In this document: positions 43,831-56,962 of the stretch, one piece after another
Layout: each line of letters begins with the position of its first letter
Numbering within the stretch: the first letter of the stretch is position 1
Source: Rutidosis leptorrhynchoides
Taxonomy: Eukaryota; Streptophyta; Magnoliopsida; Asterales; Asteraceae
DNA length: 64,000 nt
NCBI RefSeq assembly: GCF_046630445.1
Contig: NC_092337.1
Span: 357,732,001-357,796,000, forward strand
Direction of reading: 5' to 3'
Notes under the pieces: model-generated
What the model saw: only the letters and a program-made list of their open reading frames with translations
Databases searched by the model: none
Told to the model about the DNA's origin: nothing
Program-made: the position numbers and the translations under genes

Positions 43831-44743
43831 TAGCTAGGAACAATTAGTTAGGAACAGTTAGCGTGGATTCTTAACAAAATTTCTCATAGTTAAATTGTTT
43901 GTTTCTAAAATTTTTTATTTTGTCCAATGTTTTCTTCATTATGCCACTTGTCGGATTCTGATAGGTCAAAATCCAAATATGAAATTTGAATGGAAATGGT
44001 TATTCTGTGGTGAACGGATACGTATATCTGTGGATGTAAGTAGGATAGTAAATGACTGTTGAAACAGATTCGAAAAACGTACAATGTAACTTATTAATGT
44101 GATATTTAAATATTCCTCAGGTATTACCTACCCGTTAAAATATTTTCACCATTAACAGTTTGTACAAGAGAATTTTTAATTACAATCTTTATGAAAACAT
44201 ATATACATATATATTTTCTTCAAATGTATTCATGGATTTAATGAGTTAATATAATATTAAACTCATTTGCTTTTCGGTTGGAACTAGAATAAATAATCTC
44301 CAAAACTTTAGAGATTACATATTCGCCATGTCGAACGAAGATAATTGAGGTAGAACGATACGTAGAACGAAGATCATACTCAAAGTACAGATGATGATAT
44401 TGAAGCATGGATTGTTGATGGTACTGTTGGTGTCGGTGATGTTGTTGAAGCTGGTACGTTTTGCACCATATTCTCCGAATTGATTATTCGAGCGCGAAGT
44501 TCGTTGACTTATTACTCCAGGATGATTGTCGGTCGGAACGAGCAGATGAATAAGGTTCAGAATTGTGGATAGAATATAATCTTGTCGAGTTACCCTAGAA
44601 ATGAGACTGAAAATGGTGTCTCGAATAGGTTCGCCGGTAAACGCTTCAGGTTCATTGTCAAGAGGTGAATTCGGTTAGTGGAAGGGATTGCCTTCTGCGC
44701 GTTTCCATTAATTAAGTCGACTACGAACCCATCTGATAAATTA
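43831..44743 (-). other. Decayed 5' interior of the minus-strand element
   Basis: On the minus strand this continues the region before gag in the related chromovirus: an ACGGGTAGGTAATACC sequence lies near 44127-44143, matching the internal PPT-like sequence at 27176. A short frame near 44440-44650 (DTIFSLISRVTRQDYILSTI) is open for some 60 codons but has stops around it. Confidence 0.4.
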
Positions 44744-44881
44744 ATAATGGCTGATTGGTTGATTCATGCCGATGACGTTGTTTTCGGAGCTTAGGTGAAC
44801 ATCTATGTCGGAATAGCTGTCGGAATAACTATCGGAGTAGCTATCGGAATCTGAGGGACTCGAACTGGTTGAAGGATTCAT
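44744..44881 (-). pseudogene. Ser/Asp-rich first ORF of the minus-strand element, truncated
   Basis: ATG 44881 (minus) opens MNPSTSSSPSDSDS followed by a Tyr-Ser-Asp-Ser repeat (YSDSYSDSYSD) and stops after 45 codons. It is the first frame after the primer site, the same place as the acidic 185-residue ORF in the chromovirus, and has a similar Ser/acidic character. Likely the decayed start of a longer protein; the stop and nearby frameshifts leave no usable product. Confidence 0.4.
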
Positions 44882-45274
44882 CTCGTACGATCAGATGAAG
44901 GATTTTCGATAAGAAATAGATTATAGGATGTAGATTAGTACCCTGCAATACATAATTTACATATGCATATATAATACTAAAATCCCATAAGTTACAGAGG
45001 AATCTACGAAAGCTGTCTGGCAAAGGCAACAATAATAGATACGCTAAGATATGAATTTATCTATACACTGTCTATGCAACAGAGGCAGTAAGACATGTCT
45101 AGACTAAGAATAATGAGCAGGTAATTTCCTAAGGATGATAAGCAGATGATTTCTGACAAAAACGATAAGCAAAACTTTTGACATGCAGACACGGTCGAAG
45201 TCCAGACTCACTAATGCATCATAACGACTATCAGTTAGACTCACTAATGCATGACCTGGTTTGCTAAGACCACC

Positions 45275-45286
45275 GCTCTGATACCA
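45275..45286 (-). promoter_or_regulatory. Primer binding site of the minus-strand element
   Basis: Minus-strand TGGTATCAGAGC, two bases from the LTR that begins at 45289. Confidence 0.92.
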
Positions 45287-45288
45287 CC

Positions 45289-48200
45289 TGTAGTGACCCG
45301 TCCTAATCTACCTGGACGAAGTCTTTATCAGATGGTCCCATTGCGAGGTTCTGACCTCTATATACCATGAACGACTCCATGTACTATCTTTAAAATGAGC
45401 AAATGCATAGCGGAAGGTTTCTTTCATACCTGAGAATAAACATGCTTTAAAGTGTCAACCAAAAGGTTGGTGATTTCATTAGTTTAACATAAATAATCAT
45501 TTCCATCATTTTAATAGACCACAAGATTTCATATTTCCATTTCTCATAAACATACGTCCCATGCATAGAGACAAAATATCATTCGTATGGATTGAACACC
45601 TGGTAACCGACATTCACAATATGTATATAAGAATATCCCCATCATTCTGGGATCCTCCTTAGGATATGATATAAATTTCGAAGTACTAAAGCATCCGGTA
45701 CTTTGGATGGGGCTTGTTGGGCCCGATAGATCTATCTTTAGAGTTCGCGTCAATTAGGGTGTCTGTTCCCTAATTCTTAGATTAACAGACTTAATAAAAA
45801 GGGGCATATTCGATTTCGATAATTCAACCATATAATGTAGTTTTGATTACTTGTGTCTATTTCGTAAAACAGTTATAAAAACAACGCATGTATTCTCAGT
45901 CCCAAAAATATATATTGCAAAAGCATTTAAAAAGGGAGCAAATGAAACTCACTCTACTGTATTTTGTAGTAAAAATACATATGACGATACTGAACAATGC
46001 AGGGTTGGCCTCAGATTCACGAACCTTATAAGCTCATCTTAAAAAGAATTGCACCCAGCAGGGATTGAACCCAAGACCTCCTGGATACCAGAACCAACTA
46101 TTAACCACTCGTCCGTTTTGATTTTTCTGTTATGTACCCAATCGACCAAACTTATAACCCGATACTAGTTTCATGTTCTATATCACAACTTCATCATCAA
46201 TTCATGATTTCTATCACAATATTTTAGTAATTATCATCACTTAATCATGATCATAATCTCATCTACATCAAGTAATCATGTAATCATTATTACCAAAATC
46301 ATATACTCGTCATCATCATCTATAAACATCACACATTCGTGATCATTATCTACGAACCTCACAAGCCATAAAAGGGAGTCCAAACAAATTATTTAAGCTC
46401 GATTAAATTGATTTCAAGTTTTTGTAGTTGAAGGAATTCGACTAGTTTGCTGGGGTTCGTATGAAACAACACGCATTCCCCTCTAATTATTTGTTTATCA
46501 CACTTCCTCCACATATTATATATTACTTGTAATAAATCCAAGAATCAATCTCCTCTTAGTGGGGTTTGGTAAGCGACCATTCCCACCATTCTTCTTTTCT
46601 TTATGATATATAAAACAAATAGGTGATGTGTTGTAATTCCACTAATCGACCTATATTACTCGTACGACCCTACATCAATTCTTCTACTTGCAAGTTGGCA
46701 GAAAAGAAACAAGTGAGCCTTGGATTCCTTTTTTAAAAGTTATCAACTTTATCATCTCATCCTTCACTCATAGTTTAATAGAACCGAAACAGAGAAGAAA
46801 AAAATATGCAGCAGTCGCATACAGTAGCAGAAGTGAAGTAGTAGCAGGTGTCTTTTATTTGTTTTGGTGAGGTTGTTTAATACGAACAAAATTAAATACA
46901 AAGGCTACAGTAGCAGGTGGGGCAGTGGCAGAAACGAAAGGAGTAGAAACGAAAGGTGGTGGTTTCGTGTTGTTGTACGACTTGTGATTAAAACGAGAAT
47001 GTTATTAACCCAGCTGTAGTAGTAGCGTGGCTTGATCACTGGGTTGGTGATGATGTGTTTTATAGTGAAGAGAAAACAGACAAAAGGGTGTGGCATTCGT
47101 AAAAAAAAAAATATATAAAGTAAAGGTGGCAGTCATTGGTGGTTTAAGGGGTTAATCAGAGTTGGTTCAAGGTTGGGTGACGGTTGTCCAGGCCATAAGC
47201 AGAAAAGAATTATAGAAATGGTAAGGGTGGCGGTGGCGGTGGTGTTGAGATGTTTATAAGGGAAGTTTGATTCTCGATTATGGTTAGTTGGTGCAAACAA
47301 AAATATGATTACCGTATAGTAGCAATAAAATAGACCCAATTGCAGGAGTCTGTGGTTGTCGATGATTTGAAGCAGAAACAGAAGAATTACAGAAACAATT
47401 ATGTTGATTATGTTTGGGTTTGGTTTTGAAAGGTGGTAGTTTTTCATGATTCTGTAGTGTTTGAATAAGAGGCAACAAGGTGTATTAGTAGCAGTTCTTC
47501 AGTTAAAATAGAAACGAAGCAGTGAAGAGTTCCTTGGCTTGGGTTTTAATCAGGTAAAGAAATCGAGTAGTAATTAGGTAATGTCTTGGTGTTGTTTATA
47601 GCAAGGGTGGTGTTTGATCTCTGTTAGCAAGTTATAGACAGCTAAATAAATGGTGGTAAAATTTAAAGGGTGTACGTCTGATATCATAGGTATATTGATT
47701 GTTTTGTAGTAAGATGCTCGACAGGTGAATCAATGAAGGACGTAAGAAAATAAAAAAAATGAAAAGGAGAATGGGACCTTCAACAGATTTTATCTGTAAC
47801 TATGCCTAGTGATTGACCTGTAACAACTCCAGATAGCAAACAAAATTAATAAAGCTCGTTTGTGACTTGAAACAAATCTAGATACGTATTTGGTTTTTAT
47901 AAATATTAGTTATTATTAAATATATTTATATTAATAATAATAATTCTAAAAAAAAAATGCTAATATTGATATCAACTATATTGATAATCATTAATAATAA
48001 AGTTAGTAATAATAATAATAATAATGATAATAATATTCTTATTAGTCAATATCAAAATAATAACTTTTGAGAGAAAAGATAAGTTCTTTTATAATTATAA
48101 CAATTTTATTAATTTTAGGAATAATGATAATACTAATAACAATAATAATAATATTATTATTATTAGTAATTATATTAATGATGATGAAGATTCTAATTTT

Positions 48201-48484
48201 TATTACTAGTAATAATGATAATGATATTAAAAATGATACAATTTTCATATCAAAATCAAATATATCAAGTTTATTTGTATGTATAAAATAGTATTAATAA
48301 TACTGATTTTAGTATTTATTTTTTTTATCCTAATGATGTACTAATAATAATATTAATATTTATATTTTAACTTGTACTATACATCTTTAATTATGTAATG
48401 TCATATAATATATTATATAATAACTTTTATTGTATAATTACTATCTATATATTACAATATATTAATTATTAGTATAGATCATTT

Positions 48485-48547
<63 letters not shown>

Positions 48548-48853
48548 TTTTAATAGTAACTTAATTATTCTAATTATTATTTTACATATTTAATTTCAAT
48601 TGATTAAGTGTACTTTGTTAATTCAAAATATTGAGTATACACTTATATTTATATTTATATATATATATTTATATATACACAAACAGTTGTTCGTGAATCG
48701 TCAGGAATAGTTAAAGGTCAAACGTATACATAAACACAATTCAAAGTTTTTGTGACTTCGATATTACAGACTTATCTAACAGACTTTGCTTATCGTGTCG
48801 AAATCATATAAAGATTAAGTTTAAATTTAATCGGAAATTCCCGGGTCATCACA
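45289..48853 (-). repeat. 5' LTR (element sense) of the minus-strand element
   Basis: Near-identical to 37233-40841, with a shorter second AT tract; carries its own copy of the tRNA-like unit (B box at 46061-46071). Confidence 0.95.
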
Positions 48854-48858
48854 ATGAG

Positions 48859-50397
48859 GCTGATCACTCGGATAGTACGAGCTCAGAGTCAGAATCAGAA
48901 TCAGATGCATATCAGGTTGGAAGAAATGACTATGCATTCATGGCCAACACGTCCGGTAATGATAAGGTATGTATTGACTCAGTTTCTAATTGTTCTAAAT
49001 ACATTGGTTATGAACAGGAAATTGAGAGGCTTGAATGTGTTATCACTAAGCTTAATGAGATATCTGTTACATGTGAGACTTGTCCTAAGCTTAGAATTGA
49101 CCTTAAGAATCTAAGTTTGGAGAATCGGACTAATAAAAATAACTATGATGATGCGCTTTTCTACCTTAATAAACAGAAAGACTATGTTGATGTGATTAAG
49201 TCTTTAGAAAATTAGGTAGGTCACTTAAAATCAACTGTTATAGATGATGGAAAAGTGATTACTATGTATTTGGGACAGATAGGGACTCTTAAGGCAGAAA
49301 GGGATTCATTTAAGTTGAAATACGAATCTGAGAAAGCTAGGATTGACAATTGGTAGAGGATGTCTTATGTGAAACAGACTTTGAATCCTCCTAAATAGCA
49401 GGGTTTAGGTTATAACCAGGTTATCCCACCACTTTTAGGTGAGTATATTAACAAACCGGTTGAGAAAAGTAAGGGTCCAGTTGTAGAACAAGAATATGGT
49501 AAGCCTAAAGAAACACCTGTTGAGAGTTCTGGTAAGGTAGTTGAGTCAAAGAAACCTTTAGATGTTGTATATGAAACAGAGTCAGATACTGATATCGACA
49601 CTGAGAAAGATAGCAAACCTTTTAAGCTTGTCACTAAACCGGTTACCATTCTGAAAAATCCTGCTAATGCTAGTAAGATGACTGAAAGTCAAAAGCCTCA
49701 GTCTAAGAGCGCTGTGACTCCCAAACAGAATAAGAAGAAGAACACTCAGGGAGTGTCACCTAAGTTTGTCAGTAACGGAAGGATAGACAAATCAGGTCCT
49801 AAGGTAGAATAACCACCAACAGGTTCGAGTTCCAATTCTGGTAATGTGTCCAAGTATGTTCCGCCTGGTCGTCGACAGACTGTTAAGCAACAAGTCTCGT
49901 CACCCCCTACGACTAGACAACGTACTGAACCACCTAGGAGATAGTTTTCACCAATAAGACGCAAATTGTTTAACTCTCATGATGTTGATAATGTTAACTG
50001 CTTCAATTGTGGGAGGTTGGGACACAGGGCTATGAATTGTAGACCCATTCGACAAACACCCAGAAGGAAGGTTGATCTTAGTCCAAATCATTTCGTTAAT
50101 AGGAGATCACCTTCAACAGTGTTTAATTCTTCTTCTGTGAAAATAAATGATAAAAAGGTTTTTCAAACTAATGATTACTATAGAAAACCATTACCGAATA
50201 ACGCAGTTTGGAAACCTAAATCAGAAGTTAAGGGTGTTCAAATTCAGGAAGGTTCTTCTGGATCTAAAGGACAATGGGTGGAGTTGCCAGTTGTTGGTGT
50301 TGATGGGAAACCCACTGCCATTAGGGCATGGGTGGCCCTTTCTAACTAATCCTCTTACTTTAATGTGCAGGTCGCCTACAATCCATGCTGCAGTACT
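48859..50397 (+). pseudogene. SIRE-type gag, C-terminal part, with several stops
   Basis: The frame resumes exactly in phase with 37232. It contains a Ser/Glu run, a coiled-coil-like stretch (EQEIERLECVITKLNEI; KAERDSFKLKYESEKARI) and a second CCHC knuckle, CFNCGRLGHRAMNC (49998-50039). A basic, Pro/Ser-rich region follows. In-frame stops are TAG at 49213, 49354, 49396 and 49942 and TAA at 49810 and 50347. Most look like C-to-T changes in Gln codons. A long Gag with two separated knuckles fits a SIRE-type element. Not translatable as it stands. Confidence 0.85.
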
Positions 50398-52184
50398 TGG
50401 ATTGTTGATAGTGGGGCGTCCAGGCACATGACATGAACTTGTCCTTGCTTTCTAATGTGAAAACAGTGGATGGAGGACCAGTTTCTTTTGCAGGTAGTGA
50501 AGGAGGATTTATTACTGCTCAGGGTATTATTGCTAATGAGAATGTCAGCTTTGATAAAGTTAATTATGTAGAGAAGATGTCGAACAATCTGCTTTCAGTT
50601 TTACAAGTTGCTGACAAAAAGTATACCATTGCGTTTGATGATAAGTTTTGTTATATTTTGAGAAAAGAGTTTGTTATTCCGGAAGACATGATTCTGATGA
50701 CGGCTCCAAGGTGCAAGGATCTCTATATCCTTGATATGCGTAAGGCTCATGTTAAAGCAGCTACAGGCCATCAGGCATTCGTTTCTAAGGCTACTGAACA
50801 GGAGTCGATTATCTGGCATAAGTGTATGGGTCATCTGAGTCTAAGGAAGATGAATCATCTAATCCACAATGAATTAGTTGAAGGTGTGAATGTTAAGAGT
50901 TTTCATATTCCTGAAGGTTGTCTTTCGTGTAAGCAAGGGAAACAGACTAAGAAGTCACATACTACCAAGAAGCATCATTCAGTTAATATTCCTTTAGAAT
51001 TGCTGCACATGGATCTCTTTGGTCTAGTTAACTGTAAAACTCTCACCGGAGAGTCTTATTGCTTGGTAGTTACTGATGAATATTCCCGTTTCTCGTGTGT
51101 TGTGATGTTGAAACACAAGTCAGATACTTTCGATCATATTAAAGTTTTGATTCTGAAGCTCGAAAGTTTGTATAAGCTGATGGTTAGAAAGATTTGTACT
51201 GATAATGGTACGGAATTTAAGAACAATCAGATGCTGCTGTTCTGTAATGAGAAGGGGATACAACAATAGTTCAGTCATGCTTATACACCTCAATCAAACG
51301 GTGTTACTGAAAGAAAGAATAGGACTCTAATTGAAACCGCAAGAACAATGCTAGCAGATTCATGTCTTCCAATTGTTTTCTGTGGTGAAGCCGTGAGTAC
51401 TGCATGCTACGTGATGAACAGAGTTCTGGTGGTGAAGAGACATGGTAAAACATGTTATGAACTGTTACACAAAAGAAATCCGAACATTAAACATTTTGAA
51501 CCCTTTGGTGCACCTTGTACTATTCTAGTACGAGACGCTGGAGGAAAATTTAATTCAAAGGTGATCTCTGGTATTTTCTTGGGATATGGAAATCCGAACA
51601 AACGGGTGTATAATACAGAGTCTAAGTGTGTGGAAGAATGTTATGAGGTTGATATTCAACGCAATGCTCCACCTCGTGTTAGTAAAGGATTCGCATGGCA
51701 GTTTGAATATGATAAGTTATTTGATTTCTTCAATCTTCCACCAGATGCTACTGATGAAGAAGTTCTGACTCATATATTGTTTGATTCTCAAAACTCTTCT
51801 GAGAATGTTATCACTATTCCAGCGCAGGTTCAGAATCTGGTTTCTAGCTTGCAACTAAGTCCGCAGAGTGTTAGAGGTGATTTTGATTCAAATGAGGACG
51901 GGGTAGTATACACAGATGAAGATAGTGAGCTTGAAGATGATGAGGAAGTTAGTCGAACGCAACTGACAGAGGAACATCTTAATCCTCTATATAATCAACC
52001 ACCAACTGTAACAGTGACTGAACCGCCAACTGAAGCAGAAGGTGTACGTAGATCCAATCGTGTTATTTTGCCACCTAAACGTCTTGATGATTATTATGTG
52101 GATTCAAGAGGCATTCCTCACATTAGTATTCCTCAAGCGAAGTCTAACGAAGCTTCTACGTCTGGAGTTCTGACTACATCATAG
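50398..52184 (+). pseudogene. SIRE-type protease tail and integrase, with stops and a frameshift
   Basis: IVDSGASRHM (50398-50430) is the protease active-site motif of Ty1/copia elements. A frameshift follows at about 50434. The next frame carries the GAG-pre-integrase block (IIWHKCMGHLSLRKMNHL near 50806, with CLSCKQGK) and the integrase core: D in MDLFG (51008), D in CTDNGTEF (51196-51219), then E in GVTERKNRT (51301-51325). TAG at 51267-51269 splits the core and another TAG ends this stretch at 52182-52184. The C-terminal part includes GIFLGYGNPNKRVYN. Integrase upstream of RT is the Ty1/copia order. Confidence 0.9.
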
Positions 52185-52190
52185 GTTCCT

Positions 52191-53913
52191 GTGACAAGTG
52201 TAAGTTCAACAGTAGCAGAAGATGTTCAGACAGAGAGTGCGAATGTGGTAACAGCTTTTTATTCAACGTTTAATAAGTCAGGAAGAATATTTGTGCATGC
52301 TCACTCATGTTATGTGTGTCAAATCGAACCTAAAGATGCTTATGAAGCATTGAAGTTTGACGAGTGGGTTAGTGCAATGCAAGAGGAGCTGTTACAATTC
52401 AAACATTTAAAGGTTTGGAAGCTAGTCAATCCACCGCATGGTTGTGTGCCCTATGGTCTTCAATGGGTTTTGAAAAATAAGAATGATGAACAGGGTATTG
52501 TTATCAGAAACAAAGCTAGACTGGTGGTAAAGGGATATCAACAGATCCCTGAAATTGACTATGATGAGGTTTTTGCTCCGGTTGCACGACTGGAAGCAAT
52601 TAGGATTTTCTTGGCCTTTGCATCCTTCATGGGTTTTAAAGTTTTTCAGATGGATGTCAAAAGCGCATTTTTGTACGGTGAGATCAATGAAAGAGTGTTT
52701 GTTGAACAACCACCTGGTTTCGAAGACCCGCATTTCCCAGAAAAGGTTTAACTACTTGAAAAGGCACTTTATGGTCTTCACCAAGCTCCTAGAGCATGGT
52801 ATGCAATATTGTCCAACTACATGATTGAAAACGGTTTCAGGAGAGGTGTCATTGATCAGACACTTTTCATCAAGAAAAAGGGACAACATCTTATGTTAGT
52901 GCAGGTTTATGTTGATGATATTATCTTCGGGTCAACAGATCAGGGTATGGTTGATGAGTTTGAGAAAGTCATGCATCAGAAGTTCAAGATGAGTTCAATG
53001 GGAATGATAAAGTTTTTCTTAGGTCTACAAGTAGCTCAGACGGATAAAGGTATCTTTTTGCATCAAACCAAGTATGTTGCTGATATTCTGAAGAGGTTTG
53101 AAATGGAAGCAGAAAGACCAGCTAAGACTCCGTTGTCTGTAAATCATGGGATATCTCCTGATTGTGAGGGTGCTTCAGTGGACCAAACGTTATACAGGGC
53201 AATCATAGGTTCTCTAATGTATCTTACAGCTTCTCGACCAGATATCATGTTTGCGGTTTGTCTGTGTGCTCGTTATCAGTCAAATCCTAATGTTCATCAT
53301 ATGTTAGTGGTTAAGAAGATTCTAAGGTATTTGAAAGTTGCACCGAGTTTAGAGATATGGTATCCGTGTGAGGATGGTTTTGATCTCACAGCATATAGTG
53401 ATTCTGACTATGGAGGTTGTAAGAAAGATTTTAAGTCAACATCAGGGGGTTATCAATTTCTGGGAAGCAAACTTGTTACCTGGCAGTGTAAGAAACAGAC
53501 TGCAGTGGCTCAGTCCACTTATGAAGCAGAATACATTGCTGTGGCCAGCTGTATATCTCAGGTCATCTGGATTCAACAGCAACTACGTGACTACGGTTTG
53601 CAAATTTCTAACACTCCTATTTATGTTGATAATACTGCTGCCATAGCTGTCACTAAAAATCCCGTAAATCATTCTAAAACAAAACATATAGGGATTAAAT
53701 ACCATTTCATTCGAGATTGCTATGAGAAAAAGCTGATAGATGTAGTGCAGATAGACACTACAGCCCAAAGGGCTGATCTCTTCACAAAAGCTTTTGATAA
53801 ACCACGCTTTGATTTTCTAGTTAATGGAAATAGGTATTAAATTGCTTACTGACGTGGTTCCTGAAACTGAGGTTCCTGACACAAGGGAACATAACCAAGA
53901 GACTGAGTTGTGA
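52191..53913 (+). pseudogene. SIRE-type reverse transcriptase and RNase H, with a stop and a frameshift
   Basis: Continues the pol frame. Seen: WVLKNKNDEQGIVIRNKARLV and the MDVKSAFLYGEI block of RT, TAA at 52749-52751 within the KV-LLEKALYGLHQAPRAWY block, then YVDDIIFGST (catalytic Asp pair, about 52907-52936). RNase H carries DSDYGGCKKDFKSTSGG (53398) and YEAEYIAVASC, and the tail KTKHIGIKYHFIRDCYE is typical of the superfamily. Near 53831 an extra base shifts the frame, after which pol would end at TGA 53911-53913. The YVDDIIFGST form is characteristic of the SIRE/Maximus lineage as I know it. Confidence 0.92.
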
Positions 53914-56229
53914 AGGACTTGCAACTGCTTGTATAATATGTGTCGCTTTGCATAGTAGTTTGTAGATCATCTGCATGTTTACTTTCCATTTGCATGATAG
54001 ATTAGTTTTTTCTGATATTTCTGCATGTTTGCTTATGTTTTTAGATAGTTTTATGTTTTTGTACAGAGAAAATAAAAAAGCCATAAAAATCAGAAAAACC
54101 AGAAAAATAAATAAAAATTGAAAAATGGAAAATCCATAAAAATTGAAAAACTTGAAAATGAGTTGCTTATTCTATGTTATGGGGAAGTGATTGCAATACT
54201 GAACTGACATGTAAATTGTGAAAAACAAGTAATACAGAATGATTGATAATGTGTTAGTGGACTTTATTAGCCTAATTCTAGATTGTGATGATCACACAAA
54301 CAAAGCGTAAATATCATGATGAGGAAATCATGGAAAGATTTACAGCGGTTGAGGGTAGTCACCTACTTATCACTGAATATGTAATGAGAAATGATTGTTC
54401 AGAAACTCAACAGACGGTTGAGGTCTCCCCTACTACGATTTATACTCGGTAGCAAAGGATAATTTTGTGAGTCCCCAAGGTGAGCATACTTTGTCTAGGA
54501 TGCATACTTGTTTCTATTTACCTTTATTACTTAGACCGAAATTCAACAACATACATATCGGGTACCCAAAGGGAGGTATTTTCTCTAAAAGGGTTAAGAG
54601 GTGCAATCTTGTATCACATACACAGAATGATTTGTATATTGCAACGTCATCGGGTTCTACATTTCAGCATCAGAAGATTGGTCTTCAGTACAGTTATTTC
54701 TAAAGTCAAAGACAGTGGTGCATCATCTTCTAGTATAGTTGTAGTTATTTATTTATTTTGTTTGTTTTATGGAGAAAAGGCAACATAAAAAAAATAATAT
54801 TCGTGACCATATTTATTCAACGTTGTAAATAACATGATGCATCACATTACAGCAAGAGAATAATGGATCAAGAATTGAACACAGCTTCAGAGATTCCTAT
54901 ATTATCTGTGTCTGAGACAATAGATAATACCATCGGAGATTTATTTGGAAGATTTAGTTATCTACATCCGAGGGGGAGAAATTTATCAGATCATCAGATA
55001 TAGAAAACTTAAATCATTCAGTGGACTTTACATCTTTTGTAGACGTGGTAAGGGATTGTACCTATTGACCTGGATAGGGGGAATATCTTCTGGAAGGTAT
55101 CTTAGCGTTCCATCACTCAAATATATTTATCACTACCATCCATCTAACATCATACATCATACGATTTCCGTTTAAATATGGGGTTTATAGCAGCCGGTAT
55201 GCGTCTTTAACAAAGCATGCAATAAATTTGAGATTCACGAGGTTATCTGAAACGAAAGGTGTAAGTTTAAGGTAGAAGCTCATGGCTGACAGGGTTGCTA
55301 GAAACATCGTGAGATGGTTCTGTTCAATCAAATTGAAAGTACATTGATGTGATAAGAGGATAGCGTCAACATGTTGTGCTCAATTGTTCTACCTGAAACA
55401 TCGTGCGATCTCAAATGAGGACTGACTTCGTGATCAAAGTCTAACATTGAAAAGTGTTAAAGTAATTAATATAACATGATCATCGAAGTCTGGGATGAAA
55501 GTTGATAAATGTTTACTGATATATTTGAAAGTTGTTCTGTATATGCTTTATCAAATATGTTAATGAATGAACTGTGGAAAAACATGTCAATATAGTTCAG
55601 TTCTGATCCCCGAATCAAAAGATTTAATCAATTTGATATGTCAACTCACAAAAAGATGTGTTATACTCCTTGTAGTGTGATTCATGATAAGCAGTTTTAT
55701 CTGTTCCTATGCTGATAACATCATATATTCTTCTTATGCTATTGTTTAAAGAAACTGATGTTAGAAGTTGATTTATTGCAGATCTAAAAGGTTAACTGTT
55801 GCTATTATAATGTTGATAATCATGACACACTGGATCTTGTACTGTAATTTGCTTTGTGTATTGCAGATCTAAAAGGTTAACTGTTGCTGTTATAATGTTA
55901 ATAATCTTGACACACTGGATCTTGTACTATAATTTGATTTGTATATTTGCATGTGCATGCATATCTGAGATTGTTTGCATTTATAAGATTAGTTGCATGT
56001 ACATTTCTGTTTATGTATTAGGCCAAACAACTCAGTTCTCGGAAAGGTTTACTATGAAAGGATCCTATGTTTTTCGTTAAAATTGATTAAATTGTTTGGA
56101 GCTTAAAGGAACAAAGCGTGTTTGACTTATACTGTGGAGATCAGTCCCAGGGGGAGTGAATCTGAAAAAGAAGGTAAAGTTTGAATGTGAAAAGTGTTAA
56201 GTTTTAAATTTTTCAAAGCCTAGACCACT
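53914..56229 (+). other. Long non-coding spacer between pol and the env-position region
   Basis: No convincing gene in about 2.3 kb. It holds an A-rich AAAATCAGAAAAACCAG-like run (54065-54160), GGGGGAG-type purine tracts (about 54969 and 55077) and an 85-bp tandem duplication at 55776-55945. Confidence 0.6.
55776..55945 (+). repeat. 85-bp tandem duplication
   Basis: 55776-55860 and 55861-55945 share TATTGCAGATCTAAAAGG, GTTAACTGTTGCT and ACACTGGATCTTGTACT with few differences. Confidence 0.9.
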
Positions 56230-56962
56230 GGCCAACTGAAATTACCTTCGGCCGAAGGACTAAGACACTCGACCGAGTGTCTGGACCATCGGGCCGAAGA
56301 TTTAGACCATCGATTGAGGGTCACTGACAGGGTATAAAAGGACCCAAAGTCAATCGGGTAAATCACTTGGTGCAATTTTGTGTGATTTTACCATCGATTT
56401 TCAAGTGAAAGAGAAAAGAGTTTTTGTCCGTGTATTTTGTGCATCTTTCTTGTGTGATTCAAGCGCCATTAACAAGGTACACTAACTCGTTTCCATCTGT
56501 TCTAAATCGTTAATTTTGTATTCAAAGTTTAAACCTTCAATCGAGTGATTTTTGTTCGTTATCTGTTGAAATTGTTGATGTATATGTGGTAATCGGCCCC
56601 TTTAGCAACTATTATGACCAGGATTCGAACCAGAAACAACGGATTGATCGAATTGAATTATTGGGTGAAACAGATCTGATGAACTACCTCCGGCCGATGG
56701 TCTCTGACCATCGATCGATGGTGTCTTACACTCGGCTGTATGACTCGTCACTCGGTCGTAGGTCTCCAGTTGATCAGTTTGTTGATGTGGTTTAGACCAA
56801 CTGCCGTAGGTCTAGACCATCGGACCGATGGTCCAGTCCATCGACCGATGGTCACTTAATTGGACCGATGGTGAATTTTTATGTTTAAATCTGAATGAAT
56901 TTTAGGTTTCTGATAATATTTGTTATGCCTATCTAATGCTAGTGCTTGTAGTATGAATTAGA
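56230..56962 (+). promoter_or_regulatory. Candidate internal promoter and spliced leader for the env-position gene
   Basis: CATCG/CGATGG-type half-palindromes (56240-56325) lead to GGGTCACTGACAGGG and TATAAAAG at 56333-56340. The LTR has the same order of palindromes, GGTCACTG, then TATA box. A leader-like stretch follows with a donor AACAAG/GTACAC (56477) and a possible acceptor TGCTTGTAG (ending 56951) eleven bases before ATG 56963. A second palindrome cluster (ACCATCGATCGATGGT 56707-56722; ACCATCGGACCGATGGT 56816-56832) lies inside that candidate intron. Splicing and promoter use are inferred. Confidence 0.45.

Larger units (their letters stand above)
37233..48853 (-). mobile_element. Non-autonomous long-LTR Ty3-type element, complete, minus strand
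   Basis: LTRs at 37233-40841 (3609 bp) and 45289-48853 (3565 bp). The perfect target duplication ATGAG is at 37228-37232 and 48854-48858. On the minus strand the primer site TGGTATCAGAGC starts at 45286 and the polypurine tract TTAACGGGTAGGTAC abuts the LTR at 40842-40856. LTR ends, primer site, PPT and the first part of the interior resemble the chromovirus at 22055-35207, so it belongs to a related family. The 4.45-kb interior has no gag, protease, RT or integrase. Differences between its LTRs are mostly (AT)n lengths, so the insertion is young. It disrupts the SIRE gag. Confidence 0.94.

Noticed and set aside
54467..55175. Overlapping 70-100-codon ORFs in the pol-env spacer
   Set aside because: No motif, overlapping in several frames, and situated in a known non-coding part of this type of element.
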